A stretch of 64,000 bases of DNA from Cheilinus undulatus (Eukaryota; Chordata; Actinopteri; Labriformes; Labridae): positions 20,042,438 through 20,106,437 of the forward strand of contig NC_054888.1 in the NCBI RefSeq assembly GCF_018320785.1, given 5' to 3'. Under the pieces are notes generated by a model that made no database searches, was not told the DNA's origin, and saw nothing but the letters and a program-made list of their open reading frames with translations. Positions 1 to 45,896 of the stretch are shown in pieces. Numbering within the stretch: position 1 is the first letter of the stretch; each line of letters opens with the position of its first letter. The translations under genes were made by a program, and so were the position numbers.

Positions 1-35064
<35,064 letters not shown>

Positions 35065-35085
<21 letters not shown>

Positions 35086-36550
35086 GATTCTCCTACAAAC
35101 AACAAACTGTTCCAGTCCAATTTGCACAGAAAAAACCTCCAAGATCCACAACTACCAGCACAAGCACCGTCCAAAGAAAAGGCCTGAACTCTCCTCACTG
35201 TGAAATGAATAAGACCCTGTGGGCCTCCAAAGATTCAAGATTTCAATGTCTAAGCGCCCAAAACAGAGCCAGTGTTAGTAAAAATAAACCAGGATTCAAG
35301 GGGAACATTTGAAAGCATACAAACAAAACCTAACACACTGCTTCTTGTGCTCTCAGAAGCTATAAGAACTTTTCTATCCAGTTAAATCTCCAACTACGGC
35401 ATCTGTCTCTGATTTAAATATGACAATGACACTGATTAGCCAGATATTTTCAAACTGCTTTGACAGATTAAAAGGCAGCTGTGCTGCTTTGTTTTCCACA
35501 GGTCTAGGCTAACAGTTTCCCTTTGCTTTGAGTGTTTGTGCTAAGCTAAGTTAATGTGACACTGATTCCTCTTGAACAAAGTCTGCAGGAAATTCCACCC
35601 AACATATCAATATCCAACATTACTGTTAGTCAGGGTTCCTACATGTTTTTAAACATCTGATAAAGACTTTCTAAGACCTGAGAAAAATTAGCACCACTTT
35701 TTGCCTGATAAACCATCAAAAATGAAAGGCATGAGATTCTTGGTTCACCAGACCAGGTGAGGCCTCTATTCTATCAACATCACAGTGATATTTATCAATG
35801 GTAAAGGAGTGATGAGCTGATTTCAAACAGTTTGACTGTTAAAAAGCAGAGTAAAGCGTTTTGTAAGGATGGGCTAGAAGGATTTTTAAGTGGGCAACTT
35901 GGTAGCCAAGAGGTTGGAGAAGTGGACCAGTGTTTTGCAACAGTATTTATTAAATCACAGTGAGTCATGGAAAATCAGAGAGGGATGTGGGGGTCATTGC
36001 CCAGGAGTTTTAGAACATCCAATACGGAATTCCCTGAATTATGTTGAATATTTATGGAAGAATTTGTGGAGGAAGATGACTGAAATAGTACAAGGTTGCC
36101 TTCTAAAATCTAAGAACTCTCACTGGTAAAATCAGACTTTTTATGGCCTTAAATTTTAAATGTGCAATCAAGGATCTGCAGGAACCCTGGCTAGTAAAAG
36201 TGCCACCAATAACTTCACAAATGACCTGATAAGTTTCTTTATTTTTGCCCAAAGACTTCATTAATGCATTAAAAACACATTTTATGTTGGGACTTCTTAA
36301 GCAGCTGTTTTATTCCTGTTTTAAAGATACTACTTCTCAGATTTATTTTGACTGTACAGGCATCATGTTTACGTTCTTCACTACAAACCCAAACCTCTGT
36401 ACGAGTATTTATTTATTTGGTTGTTTTATATTGTCGTGTATTTCTTGCTGTATATATCTTAATCACTGTATCATCGATGTTATTTCTTATTAAATCTTTG
36501 TTTACTGGTTGTTTTGTAAGAAAAATAATAAATATGCTCTTTAAGAAGCT
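35065..36550 (+). other. vwde: vwde terminal exon and 3' UTR (tentative)
   Basis: After the donor at 33517 the frame is 0. A strong acceptor (long T tract, then TTGCAG) precedes 35065 and gives six codons, LPISQG, then TGA at 35083-35085. The rest would be 3' UTR up to an AATAAA at 36527-36532. Alternatives: a second T-rich acceptor ending at 34440, or read-through of the last donor, which stops after VRT. The two longer reading frames that begin at the 35065 acceptor are not in phase with the known donor. Confidence 0.5.
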
Positions 36551-38056
36551 GGTTTCTGAAGACTTATTTACAGGTATGCATGGTAACTGAAAAGTATTTT
36601 ATTTCTAAAACCATCACTGAAGATATTCTATATTTACATTTAATAATTATGAAGCATTGTTTCTGGAGAGAGGAGTGCAGAAAAATGAGTTAGCACTGAT
36701 TTCTTCGGTGCAGAAGTAGGCTAAATAAGACAAAAGCTGTTACTGATATTTAAATAGGGTTATACTTTCTTCAAGAGATGCAATCCAGTCATGATATTAA
36801 GAGTGATAACAGAAGAAATACTCTCATTTAGTGACCATGTTTGTCGAGCATAAAGTACATTAAAGTACAAACTTTCACAACAATTTCCAAGTAATTTTAG
36901 AGAATAAGAAAGTTTACAAGAAAAGGTTTTTGCAAGCTATAAAGTAGAGATGCATTATGCTCTATTCGAATAGCATGCCATTGGCTCACAGACCCTCACA
37001 AAGGGTAAACAATATGACGGTTAGCATTCAAGCTAGCGGTGATAAATGATCTTAGTTCAAGGCTCGCTGAAACTGCTGCCACAAGGGATTCAAAGGCATC
37101 AAGAGCGTCTATGGGAAGGCACAGTGGCTAGCTTCAAAGGAAAAACAATCAAGAGGCAGCGATATATGGTTCAAAAGTTATTTAAGTTGTGATAAATGGT
37201 GTCACTTCCTGTCGAGTGCGACAGCGCCGGTTGCATTTTAATGCATTGCATTTTAACGATCACATTCAGAGAAAAACTGCCACTTGTTGCTGCAGCAGTG
37301 GGGCCTTTGCTTCGTCTTCGCTGCTCTAAAAACAGTAGCTCGTGCATGCAATGTTTTCCGGCCGCGAAGAAGAATTGATTTCGGGTTTAAAGCGCTAACA
37401 TTTAACATGGTGAAATGAAGCAAAATATAAAGTTAAACTGAACGGCATCAGATCGGTGCATAAACTCATGTACTCACCGATACAAATGCCTGCATTGTAA
37501 GCCGTATCAGACATACTTCCAGTACTGGTATCAGAATCAGAACAACTCTACTATAAAGTTGAAATTTGTAGCACCTGCAAATGCAAACATTTTGTCCAAT
37601 GGGGAGTTCGGACAGGAATCTTGTTGCTGTAAGGTGACGGGGCTTCCCATTGCATCAGCGTGCTTCCCTCCAAAAATCCTGTAAAATCATCTCTTCCATT
37701 CATGGGTCGCATCTATCTTGGTAAATCTGCCTCATCATTACATATTTATTCAGCATCCATGCAAGGGTTCAATCAATGCACAGACTTAGATATCATTATC
37801 ATTAAATTATATATATATGAGTAGAAATCTTTAGGATTCTGATATCCAAACCTTCGTTTAATGACCTAAACAAAGAGCTCATTTAGGCTACAAAGCCACT
37901 AAGATCAGCCATGTGGAGCCACACCTGGATGAACCCAGACACCCAGCAGGGAATGAGTCACACAGGTCAGATCAGATGGATCGATAGAGGTTCTTAACAG
38001 GCTCCATGCTGGGTTGTTAAGTCCATATTTAGACCTATTTATTGCCTTTTTTCAAT
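36551..38056. other. Intergenic DNA after vwde
   Basis: AT-rich sequence with no supported exon or RNA gene. A short (AT)n run occurs near 37810. Confidence 0.6.
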
Positions 38057-38064
38057 GTCTAATG

Positions 38065-38873
38065 CAGTGATACTCAACATGTGGCTCTTTTGTGAGGAAT
38101 TGTGGATCTTTTATGTCTAAATTTGAAATATCATTCCCTGGAAAACCTTAAAAAAGGGAAGCTTTGACTTCTGAATTATCCATTGCAATTTGTTTCCCAC
38201 ACTTATACAGAAGGCTTTAATAGTCAAACTTAATTTTCAACATTTACTTTTTTATCTGTATATTTCCATTGCCCCTATTTACAGATTTTTCCCTTTGTTA
38301 CCCTTTTTGCCACTTTAATCCTATTTTTGCCCTTTTTCACCAGTTTTTGCCCATTTAAGGTGCCTCTTGTCATTACATGTCACTTTTTCCCATTTTCCCC
38401 AAACCTTTTTGCTGCTTTTAGCCAATTTAAGTCACTTTTCGCTCATTTTCCTCCACCTTTTTGCCAATTTAAGTCACTTTTTACTCATTTTCCCCCACCT
38501 TTCTGCTGTGTTTTGCCAATTTCAGTCGCTTTTCACTCATTTTCCCCCACCTTTTTGCTGCTTTTTGCCAATTTTAGTCATTTTACCACGTTGTGCATCT
38601 TTTTTACATTATTGCCACCTGTAAGTCATTTTTTTGTCAAGTCTCACCCATTTCTGCCATTTTTTTCCCACATTTTGTCACTTTTTACCCACTTTTTGCA
38701 ATTTTCTGCCTATTTTACCCCATTCACCCATTTTTGGCCATTTTTTTTTTTAGCTTTTTCACCTATTTTGTCAGCTTTAACTTATTTTTATTGCCACTTT
38801 CACCCACTTTTCACCACTTAGATTGTTTTTTCAACAATTTGGCTCTTTAGTTGAGCAGGGTTGAGTAACACTG
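38065..38873. mobile_element. Non-autonomous hAT element with internal satellite, TSD present
   Basis: The left end is CAGTGATACTCAAC and the reverse-complemented right end is CAGTGTTACTCAAC, 13 of 14 identical. The flanks gtctaatg (38057-38064) and gtctactg (38874-38881) are an 8-bp target duplication with one mismatch. The interior from about 38290 to 38820 is the GCCACTTTT/CCATTTTTGCC satellite, which also produces spurious open frames rich in Phe, Ser, Pro and His. Confidence 0.8.
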
Positions 38874-39339
38874 GTCTACTGAGTGTTTTCCTCTTAAGCC
38901 TATGTAGCACACCTGGATGTGATGGGTAAAAAGGTGAGGGAGGAACTCTTGGTCTGATAAAGACATTAGAAACAGTGTGTACTCAGCCCTTAACCACACA
39001 AATGCAAGATCTGTTTCAAATAAATACATGGGTAAGATGGCACACTGATTGGCTCCTGGCAATATCAGACTTAAGCATCCTACCTTTAACTTTTTCACGT
39101 GGTTTGAAGTACTGCACCCATCCTCTTGCTCCCATAATCCTTTGTTCCAGTCTGCTAAAAGACCTCCATGATCACTGAAGGTGTCTTCATCTGAAAGCAA
39201 AATTTAGTGAAAGATACTGTTGAAAATGTACATTTCATGGCATGTTTACATTCTGATTTTTGTAGCTGATGGCCCTGCAGACTTTTTCTTGGAGTTGTTT
39301 AGTTTTTTCCTCTGCAGGAGTGAAACGTTTGACTTTGCT

Positions 39340-39480
39340 TCAGGGGCCAGACAAGTTTGTGGCCAGCGGGTCGGGGCCGCGGGGGTCCTGAGGGCGAGGA
39401 AACGGGGATTAAAAGATTAATGAGGGCGCATTAGCTCCGCACCAATTAGGATTCCAGCCCTTCGCTGACTCTTCCATCTG
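39340..39480. promoter_or_regulatory. Candidate conserved enhancer upstream of the bHLH gene
   Basis: A GC-balanced block amid AT-rich repeats has several homeodomain-type cores close together: GGGGATTAAAAG, GATTAATGAGG, GCATTAGC and CCAATTAGG. This is the texture of vertebrate conserved non-coding elements. It lies about 1.6 kb before the bHLH start codon. Conservation is inferred from composition only. Confidence 0.35.
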
Positions 39481-40416
39481 CATGGGCTGAAAACTGCAGA
39501 GCAGGTCGACTCTTTAACCAACTAGGATGAAGCAAAACCCCTTTTTTATACTTATTTTAATTTTTTCACAGGTCAGTGTCAGTTTTCTTGCATTTAAGGA
39601 AAAATCAGGTAATTTACAGAGAAAGTAATGAATGAGGAAATGTCTGACACATCTCATCTCTGACTATGTGCATGCTTTATATGCTAAGAAGTGAAAAGTT
39701 TCATCAGACATGAATTATTTTAGCCACTAGCGGCTGTAAATCTACAACATCCTGCAAGAAAAATCCAGAAACGATCAATAAGGCTTTACCACCCTCTTGT
39801 GGCTAAAATAATAACTTCTATAAGGGCTGTGTTGGTGAAATCCACAGCTCCTCAGGCCAAAATCTCCTCCTAAATGTACAGGATTAAAATCAGACTAAAT
39901 CTGAAAATATTCTGCATCTCTGCAAAACTTTTTTTCTGGTCTGACTTTTACACAGTGAGAATCTCTCCAGGCCTCATCGTTCACAGATATTTATATCCAT
40001 CCCCAAAGATGGCACTGGGCAAGGTGGAGGAGGAGGGAAGTGAGTGAGAGCGTGCGTCCATCCTGGTGGGCACAGAGTGGGACAGGACGGGGCGTGACGG
40101 GCGGGTACACCTGGACTGTTCACTCAATGGAAGCTCAGAGTCGCCAACCAAAGTGGCGAGGTTATCCTCCATCTGGTTCTGGTGCTTTTGCATCTTTAAG
40201 ATGTTGATTAACATGCAGTGAGCTTAAAACACAACTTCAGTTAAATACTTTTAATAACAAATTATTTTTAAGGTAAAATAAAAGCAGATGTTATTTTTAT
40301 GTGCACACTTCTCTCAGCTGATGTTTGCTTTTTTTGCAAATTGTGCAAAACAAAAATGATGCACATTTTCAAGGAAATGTACATTTCTGTGCATGGTTTT
40401 CTGCAGACTGTGCTGT

Positions 40417-40427
40417 GTATAAAAAAG
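40417..40427 (+). promoter_or_regulatory. Possible TATA box for the bHLH gene
   Basis: GTATAAAAAAG lies about 600 bp before the ATG at 41018, followed by a GC-rich leader from about 40,810. The distance is plausible for a long 5' UTR, but no transcript evidence exists here. Confidence 0.3.
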
Positions 40428-41017
40428 GTCTAAGATCCATTCTGTAAAGCTCTAAAACAGCTGCAATCAAAGCAAGATATGCACTGGACTACAGCTTCCT
40501 TTTTGCTTTTTTTCCACTGCTACCTTCGAGGCTGACATGGTTTATCTTTTTAAGAATTTTCTGACATTGTCAGTCAATACTATAATGTGTTTCATGCTAA
40601 ATGTTGTCAATTTCATGGATGAAGAACCAAGAAAGTGTCTCAACTTCATCTTTATCTTCATCTTTAGAAATTTAACTATGCATTGATCTTATAATCCACA
40701 TTAATTTCTTGATTTCCCTGCAGCCAAACATCTGCCTGTTGGCTGTGTGCTTGTCAGTATCGACCTTGAAGCAGCTCCATATCAGTCGATCCTAATTTAA
40801 ACCTGCAGACCACAACAGGTGCCCCCCCTCCTCCCTCCTCCAGGCTCCACCTGTCCTCTCTTCTCCGCGGTGGGCTGCCGACCCAGAAAGCACCCGTCAT
40901 TCATTAGAAATGGTATGCAGCTCCGCCGGGGGGCCGGGCGGCACAAACCCCCTCAGTCACCGGATAAGCGGCAGCTGCTCGGCCCCCCGGTGCTATTTTC
41001 ACCCTCAGGATAAAGTG

Positions 41018-43015
41018 ATGTCCCAGCAGCTCCAGACCGAGCCGAGCCGAGCCAGGATGAAGTCAGACAGAGCCGCGCAGCCCGATGGGTTCGCCTCGGA
41101 CCTGGACGACCTGGACAGCGGCAGTGACAGCTCCACCGGAGGCTGCAGCCCGCAGGAGGTGACGGCAGCAGGAGGAGGAGGAGGAGGTTCTCGCTCCGGA
41201 GTACAGAGACGGAGGAGAAGGCGGAGGCGCAGGAGTGGAGGCGGCAGAGGCGGCGGGGACGCACGTCTCCCTGGAGTGAGCCAGCAGAGGCAGGCGGCCA
41301 ATGCACGAGAGAGGGACCGGACGCACAGCGTGAACACGGCCTTCACGGCGCTTCGCACGCTCATCCCCACCGAGCCGGCAGACAGGAAGCTGTCCAAGAT
41401 CGAGACGCTCCGCCTGGCCTCCAGCTACATCTCTCACCTGGCCAACGTCCTGCTGCTGGGGGAGGACTGTCGGGACGGACAGCCCTGCCTCCGCTACCAG
41501 AGCATCCTGCACGGCCCTGCCGCTCTCAGCGCAGCCTCCCTCAGACCCATCTGCACTTTCTGCCTCAGCAACCAGAGGAAACTGGTAAGAGAGGCATTTT
41601 ACTTCTTCAGCGGCATGCAAACAGAGACATCTTTACGATGAGGAAAATAGTCACAATAGGTGTGCAACAAGAACTGAGGTTAATGTCTAAAATGATCAAT
41701 TAAGGGCCAAGAGTAATTAAGAAAGCATTAGACGTACTACAACAATGACTGAGTGGATTATTGTGTGGTAAAATGGCATGCAATAAATGCAAAAAGGATG
41801 TTCTGCGGCACCAAAAGTGAGCATATTTGGGGATTTATATTTCAGATTTAGGTATCTGCTGTAGTTCTCTGGCGTTGCTATCTAAAAGAGATGCTTCAGA
41901 ATACTTACTTAACTTGCTATGATTGCTTTTAGCAAAATAGTGAAGGCTCTCATATTTGTCTTCTTTTATCTGATGCCTCCAAATCATTAAAATTGCTCTG
42001 GCAGCAGCATGCAAATCCTCCACAGCGCCTCTTATTGTCTTGTTTGGTGCATAAAAGGAGGTTTTTTAATGCAGAATCAGAGAGCTAGATTTAAATAGTA
42101 TCCCAGTTGTGCAGGATGCATCCTTTTAAAAGCATAAATATGAGTTCAGGTACAGAGTTTGCACAGTTTTTAGGTGATTTGTCTGAGCAAAGTTGCACCT
42201 GTTTGGCTAGTGATTGACAACAGCAAAAGAAAACAAGCAGAGGTGGTTTGAAAGTTTAAAATAAGACTGCAGACAGGCATCTCCAACAGTTTAAAGACAC
42301 ATTAAGAGTTATTTTAAAAGAACAAGTAAAGGTCACAGTAGATAAGACTTAAATTAAAATCTGATCAAGTGTATCTCTTCTAAACGGACATAAAGCTCTG
42401 GAGGCTAAAGAGGAAGTGAAAATCATAAGAGATGAGAATGTGCTGCAGTCACTGAGCATGCAAAATGTCATTAATATTTCTAAATGTCCTGTTAAGGGTC
42501 GTTAAAGGCTAAATACACGTGTATAAGTGGATTAGACGTGTTTACAGTTGTTGATAGTGTTTGGCCAGCACTTTGGAGTTAAAAATAGGGAGGAGAACCT
42601 GGCACAAGATCAGGAATATTATGTCACAATCACCTTTGATAACTAAATCTATAACTCCAATATTAAAGCAGCATAACTCCAGTATTTTATGGCAATTTGC
42701 AAATATTTTGGTCTAATATGAAGCGCTGAAATCTGACTTTAATAAGAGTAAGTCATGCATGTAAAGGAGGGATGATTTTGCACGTTTATGATGCAAATGA
42801 CTGCAATATTCTTGGTCATTTTTAGCAACTTTTTGGGTCTCTATTACATGCAAACAAATAACAGAAACTACACATTATCATGGGGATCAAATATTCTAAA
42901 AACTGAATAGATCAACAGCAAAAAGGTGTCAGATGAGTGTTTGTTGTGGTGATTTCACTGAACCGTTTCTCTGTCTCCACAGCTCAGAGATGGAGGGAAA
43001 CACTCGGCCCTGTAA
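41018..43015 (+). CDS. Paraxis/scleraxis-family bHLH transcription factor (tcf15/scx-like)
   Basis: Nuclear DNA-binding regulator of somite, dermomyotome or tendon-type mesoderm in known family members, acting as an E-protein heterodimer on E-boxes. Two exons: 41018-41584 and 42983-43015 (CAG acceptor, phase 0), giving 199 residues. The acidic Asp/Ser N terminus is followed by a run of nine arginines and Gly-rich sequence. The bHLH is at about residues 93-145: basic region [12 protein letters not shown], then [14 protein letters not shown] and [16 protein letters not shown]. The family-specific [11 protein letters not shown] is at 178-188. LANVLLLG favours Tcf15, whereas PADRKLSK and the QRKL-basic tail favour scleraxis, so the paralogue is unresolved. 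The usual N terminus (FAMLRP-type with LYPD/E) is absent. An in-frame upstream ATG at 40910 would add 36 unconvincing residues. The exon is strongly GC-rich. Confidence 0.9.
41585..42982 (+). other. Intron of the bHLH gene
   Basis: GTAAGA donor at 41585 and a CTCCACAG acceptor before 42983. It is AT-rich with no other supported feature. Confidence 0.8.
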
Positions 43016-43508
43016 GGTGGCGCCGCAACGGAACAGACGAGGACTCCACTTCCGTGTTGTTTACATCTGTAGGACTTTGTACATAAACATAAAGTATTTA
43101 TTTTTGGATTAGACAAGACGACAGAGTTGACACTGAAAAGCACTTTCTGCTCACGTCTGTGTGCCTCTGAACCTCTGTGTTTTGGTTGAGCTGTAACCTG
43201 AGCCCGTGTGTAAAGTTGCACCTGACGGGGGGGCTATTTTGGTCCCCGAATAGTATAAACTACCCCCCCCGCCCCTTCCCCAACCACGACCTCATGTCCA
43301 ACGCCTAAAAAAAAGCTTTGCCGCCTTCAGTCACATGAAGGAAACTGAAGAGCAGCTCCTGCAGTAGTTGCTGTCAGTTTAGTGGCGCTAACGCTGTCAG
43401 AAATATCGCAACCACGTAGAGACCCTTCGATTTAACTCTCTGTCACCCCTAGTGGGGAACGCTGAGAATGACAGCACATATACAACTGAACATCTTAGAC
43501 TTAGTCAG

Positions 43509-43514
43509 AATAAA
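43509..43514 (+). terminator. Candidate poly(A) signal of the bHLH gene
   Basis: AATAAA about 500 bp after the stop codon, and the first canonical hexamer on the strand. An ATAAAG variant lies nearer, at about 43090. Confidence 0.45.
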
Positions 43515-43931
43515 TTGCACTTTTGCAACATTAGCGATGATAAATATGCAACTACTGTTAGACTTAGACTTAATTAGTGTTTTGCTTGTTCACATCTAGG
43601 GATAGAGTGCCCTGATACTCTAGACAGTCCAGTGCAAGAGGCACCGAGACTCACCCCAAACCAAGTGTTTTGGGAAATCTCCCACAATGCCTTGAGAACC
43701 ATCAACAAGATTTGAAAAGTACAACAACAACTCATATCACAGTTTAATGCTGGGTCCTCTTGATTTCTGATCAGCATTTTTAAATGTCCGGAAATGTCAC
43801 TGATGATGTACCAATCTCTGTGGAAAATCAAGAATTTGAAACAGAAAATCTAGGTTTTTTCTAAAACTTCCTCCACTGCTCCCCTCAGCTGAATACAGGC
43901 GAACTGGCTGGAAATGCCTCGGCAGCCCTCA

Positions 43932-44084
43932 CAGGGTTGCCAGGTCTGTGTAACAAGTTTTTAGTTGCATTTGAGTGTAGATAAAGTAGTTAGTTCTGCT
44001 ACAGATATTAAATACCTATCTACTCGCAACAGTACGTAAAAAGTAGCCCAGTTCCGCAGAAAAGCCGCAGACCTGGCAACCCTG
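43932..44084. mobile_element. Short MITE, 153 bp
   Basis: CAGGGTTGCCAGGTCTG (43932-43948) is repeated as its exact reverse complement at 44068-44084. The 17-bp perfect inverted ends with CAGGG-type termini suggest a hAT-derived MITE. The flanking 8-mers agree only in part (agccctca, agccaact). Confidence 0.7.
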
Positions 44085-44517
44085 AGCCAACTTGGTATTC
44101 AGCCGCCCATTTAAGCGCTTGTGTAAGATCGCCTTCTCATCCTGATATACAAGTCATCAAAATATTTTTCTCTCTGCTCCCTGCATAAATGTTGCAGGGG
44201 AAAAAAAAACATTAAAAACTGTAAATCTGAGATTTTATTTCTAGGCCAAAGTGTCCAGCCCCAGGATGACATATCAGAAACTTGAAGCATTGTCCCAGCA
44301 CATCTTGAGAACACTTCCTTGGTCCTGGCACGGATGTTAGAGCAGGGCTACAGCCTGGTAGGATTGCTCATGCAGGTGCACGAGCACAGGTAGACAGGCA
44401 GGGTATTTCCCGCAGCCTCACGATTCGACACACATCATGTTTTTGGGGGTAATAAACATGAAATAATGACCATGTCCTTCATTTAATTCACTACAGCAGC
44501 TGCTCTTTATTCTACAG

Positions 44518-45507
44518 CAGGGGTGTGAAACTCAAGGCCTGGGGGCCAAATCCGGCCTCTGGCACAGTTATACCCAGCCTGCAAAATCATTAATATTTTT
44601 ATTATAACTGGCCCACCAGAATGAGGTCCGCAGATTTCCTCCAGTATAAAAATGTAAACTTAACCTCAATTATTAAAATACTATATACTATAAATATCAT
44701 CTAACATTTGACCTTTATGATTCACAATTTCAAATTTTAAGTCATATTTTAAACTTTTAAACTACTGATTCTGAATTTTATCTCATATTTTGACAGTTAA
44801 CACTCACTATTTTAAATTTTATCTCATATTTGACATTGAATACTCACTATTTTGAATTTTATCTCATATTTTGACCCTTAAACTCATGATTGTCTTTTTT
44901 CCTCCTCATATTTTGACACTTAAAACTCATTTATTTGTCTTTCAGCCCATATTTTGACTGTTAAAAGTCATGATTTACAATTTGATCCCATAATTTGACC
45001 TTCAAAACATCTCATTCAGAATTCTATCTCAAATTCAGATATCAAAAACTCATGATTTTTATTTTTTTTGTCATATTTTGACCCTTAATACTTGTGATTT
45101 CCAGTCTTATCATAATTATACCTTTAAAACTTAATATTTTGAATTCTACCTCATACTTAAACCTTTAAAACTCATGATTGTTAATTATATCTCCTATATT
45201 TACCGTTAAAACTAATGATTTTGGTATTTAATCTCTTACATTGCCTTTTTGGACTTTTAATTTCTTGTTCTGACCTTTTTAACTTATAAGTCAGACTTTT
45301 TATCTCAGCTTTTGAGCCTTAACTTATCATTTAAACTTGTTTTAATCTCAAAATCATTTATCATCGTTGCTTAGTTATTTTTTCCCGTAACTTCTCACTG
45401 GTGAAAATGACTTTGACAGTTTATGGTTAAATGTTGACCTGTTAGGCTCTCAGGTCAGACCTAAATTCACTATCTGACCCCTGCTGTGCCTAAGTTTGAC
45501 ACTCCTG
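44518..45507. mobile_element. Non-autonomous hAT element with internal tandem repeat, TSD present
   Basis: Starts CAGGGGTGTGAAACTCAAGG; the reverse-complemented end is CAGGAGTGTCAAACTTAGGC. The flanks are ttctacag (44510-44517) and ttctagag (45508-45515), an 8-bp duplication with one mismatch. The left subterminal block has GGGGGCCAAATCCGGCC, typical of hAT ends. The interior is a degenerate array of units of about 40 bp, with cores like TCTCATATTTTGACC and AAAACTCATGATTTT, different from the satellite in the other two elements. Confidence 0.85.
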
Positions 45508-45750
45508 TTCTAGAGGATAACAGAGGAGGTGTAAAGGTTCTCAGTTTACATTAAGATGCTCAGAGATCCAAAGAAATTGAAACAGTCTATTTATAATCAC
45601 CAAGCTAATCGTTTATTCAAATACAGTAATATATTTTATCTTTTTTAAATTACAATGTCCCTCTCTGTTGCCTCTCTCGCTGTGGTTTTTCATACTTTTC
45701 AAATAATGTAATGGTTTCACTTTTTTGTAGTCCACTTAAATGAGTTTGCC

Positions 45751-45896
45751 CTACTTCCGGATAATTTTTTATATTTATTTTATACTTCCGGTCAAACGGC
45801 TCCGCTGTTTCTTTAACTGACGAACCAGTGAGGACTAGCTGAAGCAGCTACCTGAAAGTGTTCTCAGCTCAAGTCTTTAAAAATAAAGCAGTAAGT
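45751..45896 (+). promoter_or_regulatory. Candidate ETS-type promoter and first exon
   Basis: ACTTCCGG occurs at 45753-45760 and again at 45784-45791, matching the ETS/GABPA motif of broadly expressed promoters. A plausible first exon ends at 45890 with a strong GTAAGT donor. No ATG lies in that exon. Confidence 0.4.

Noticed and set aside
38327-38821. 164-codon plus-strand open frame rich in Phe, Pro and His
   Set aside because: Translation of the degenerate satellite inside the hAT element; periodic and low in complexity.
40910-41017. Upstream in-frame ATG extending the bHLH protein by 36 residues
   Set aside because: The extension is low-complexity and unlike any family N terminus; the ATG at 41018 is the safer start, though the longer form cannot be excluded.
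41063-41620. 185-codon open frame on the minus strand, with others in the same place
   Set aside because: Antisense of the GC-rich bHLH exon; GC-rich DNA has few stop codons.
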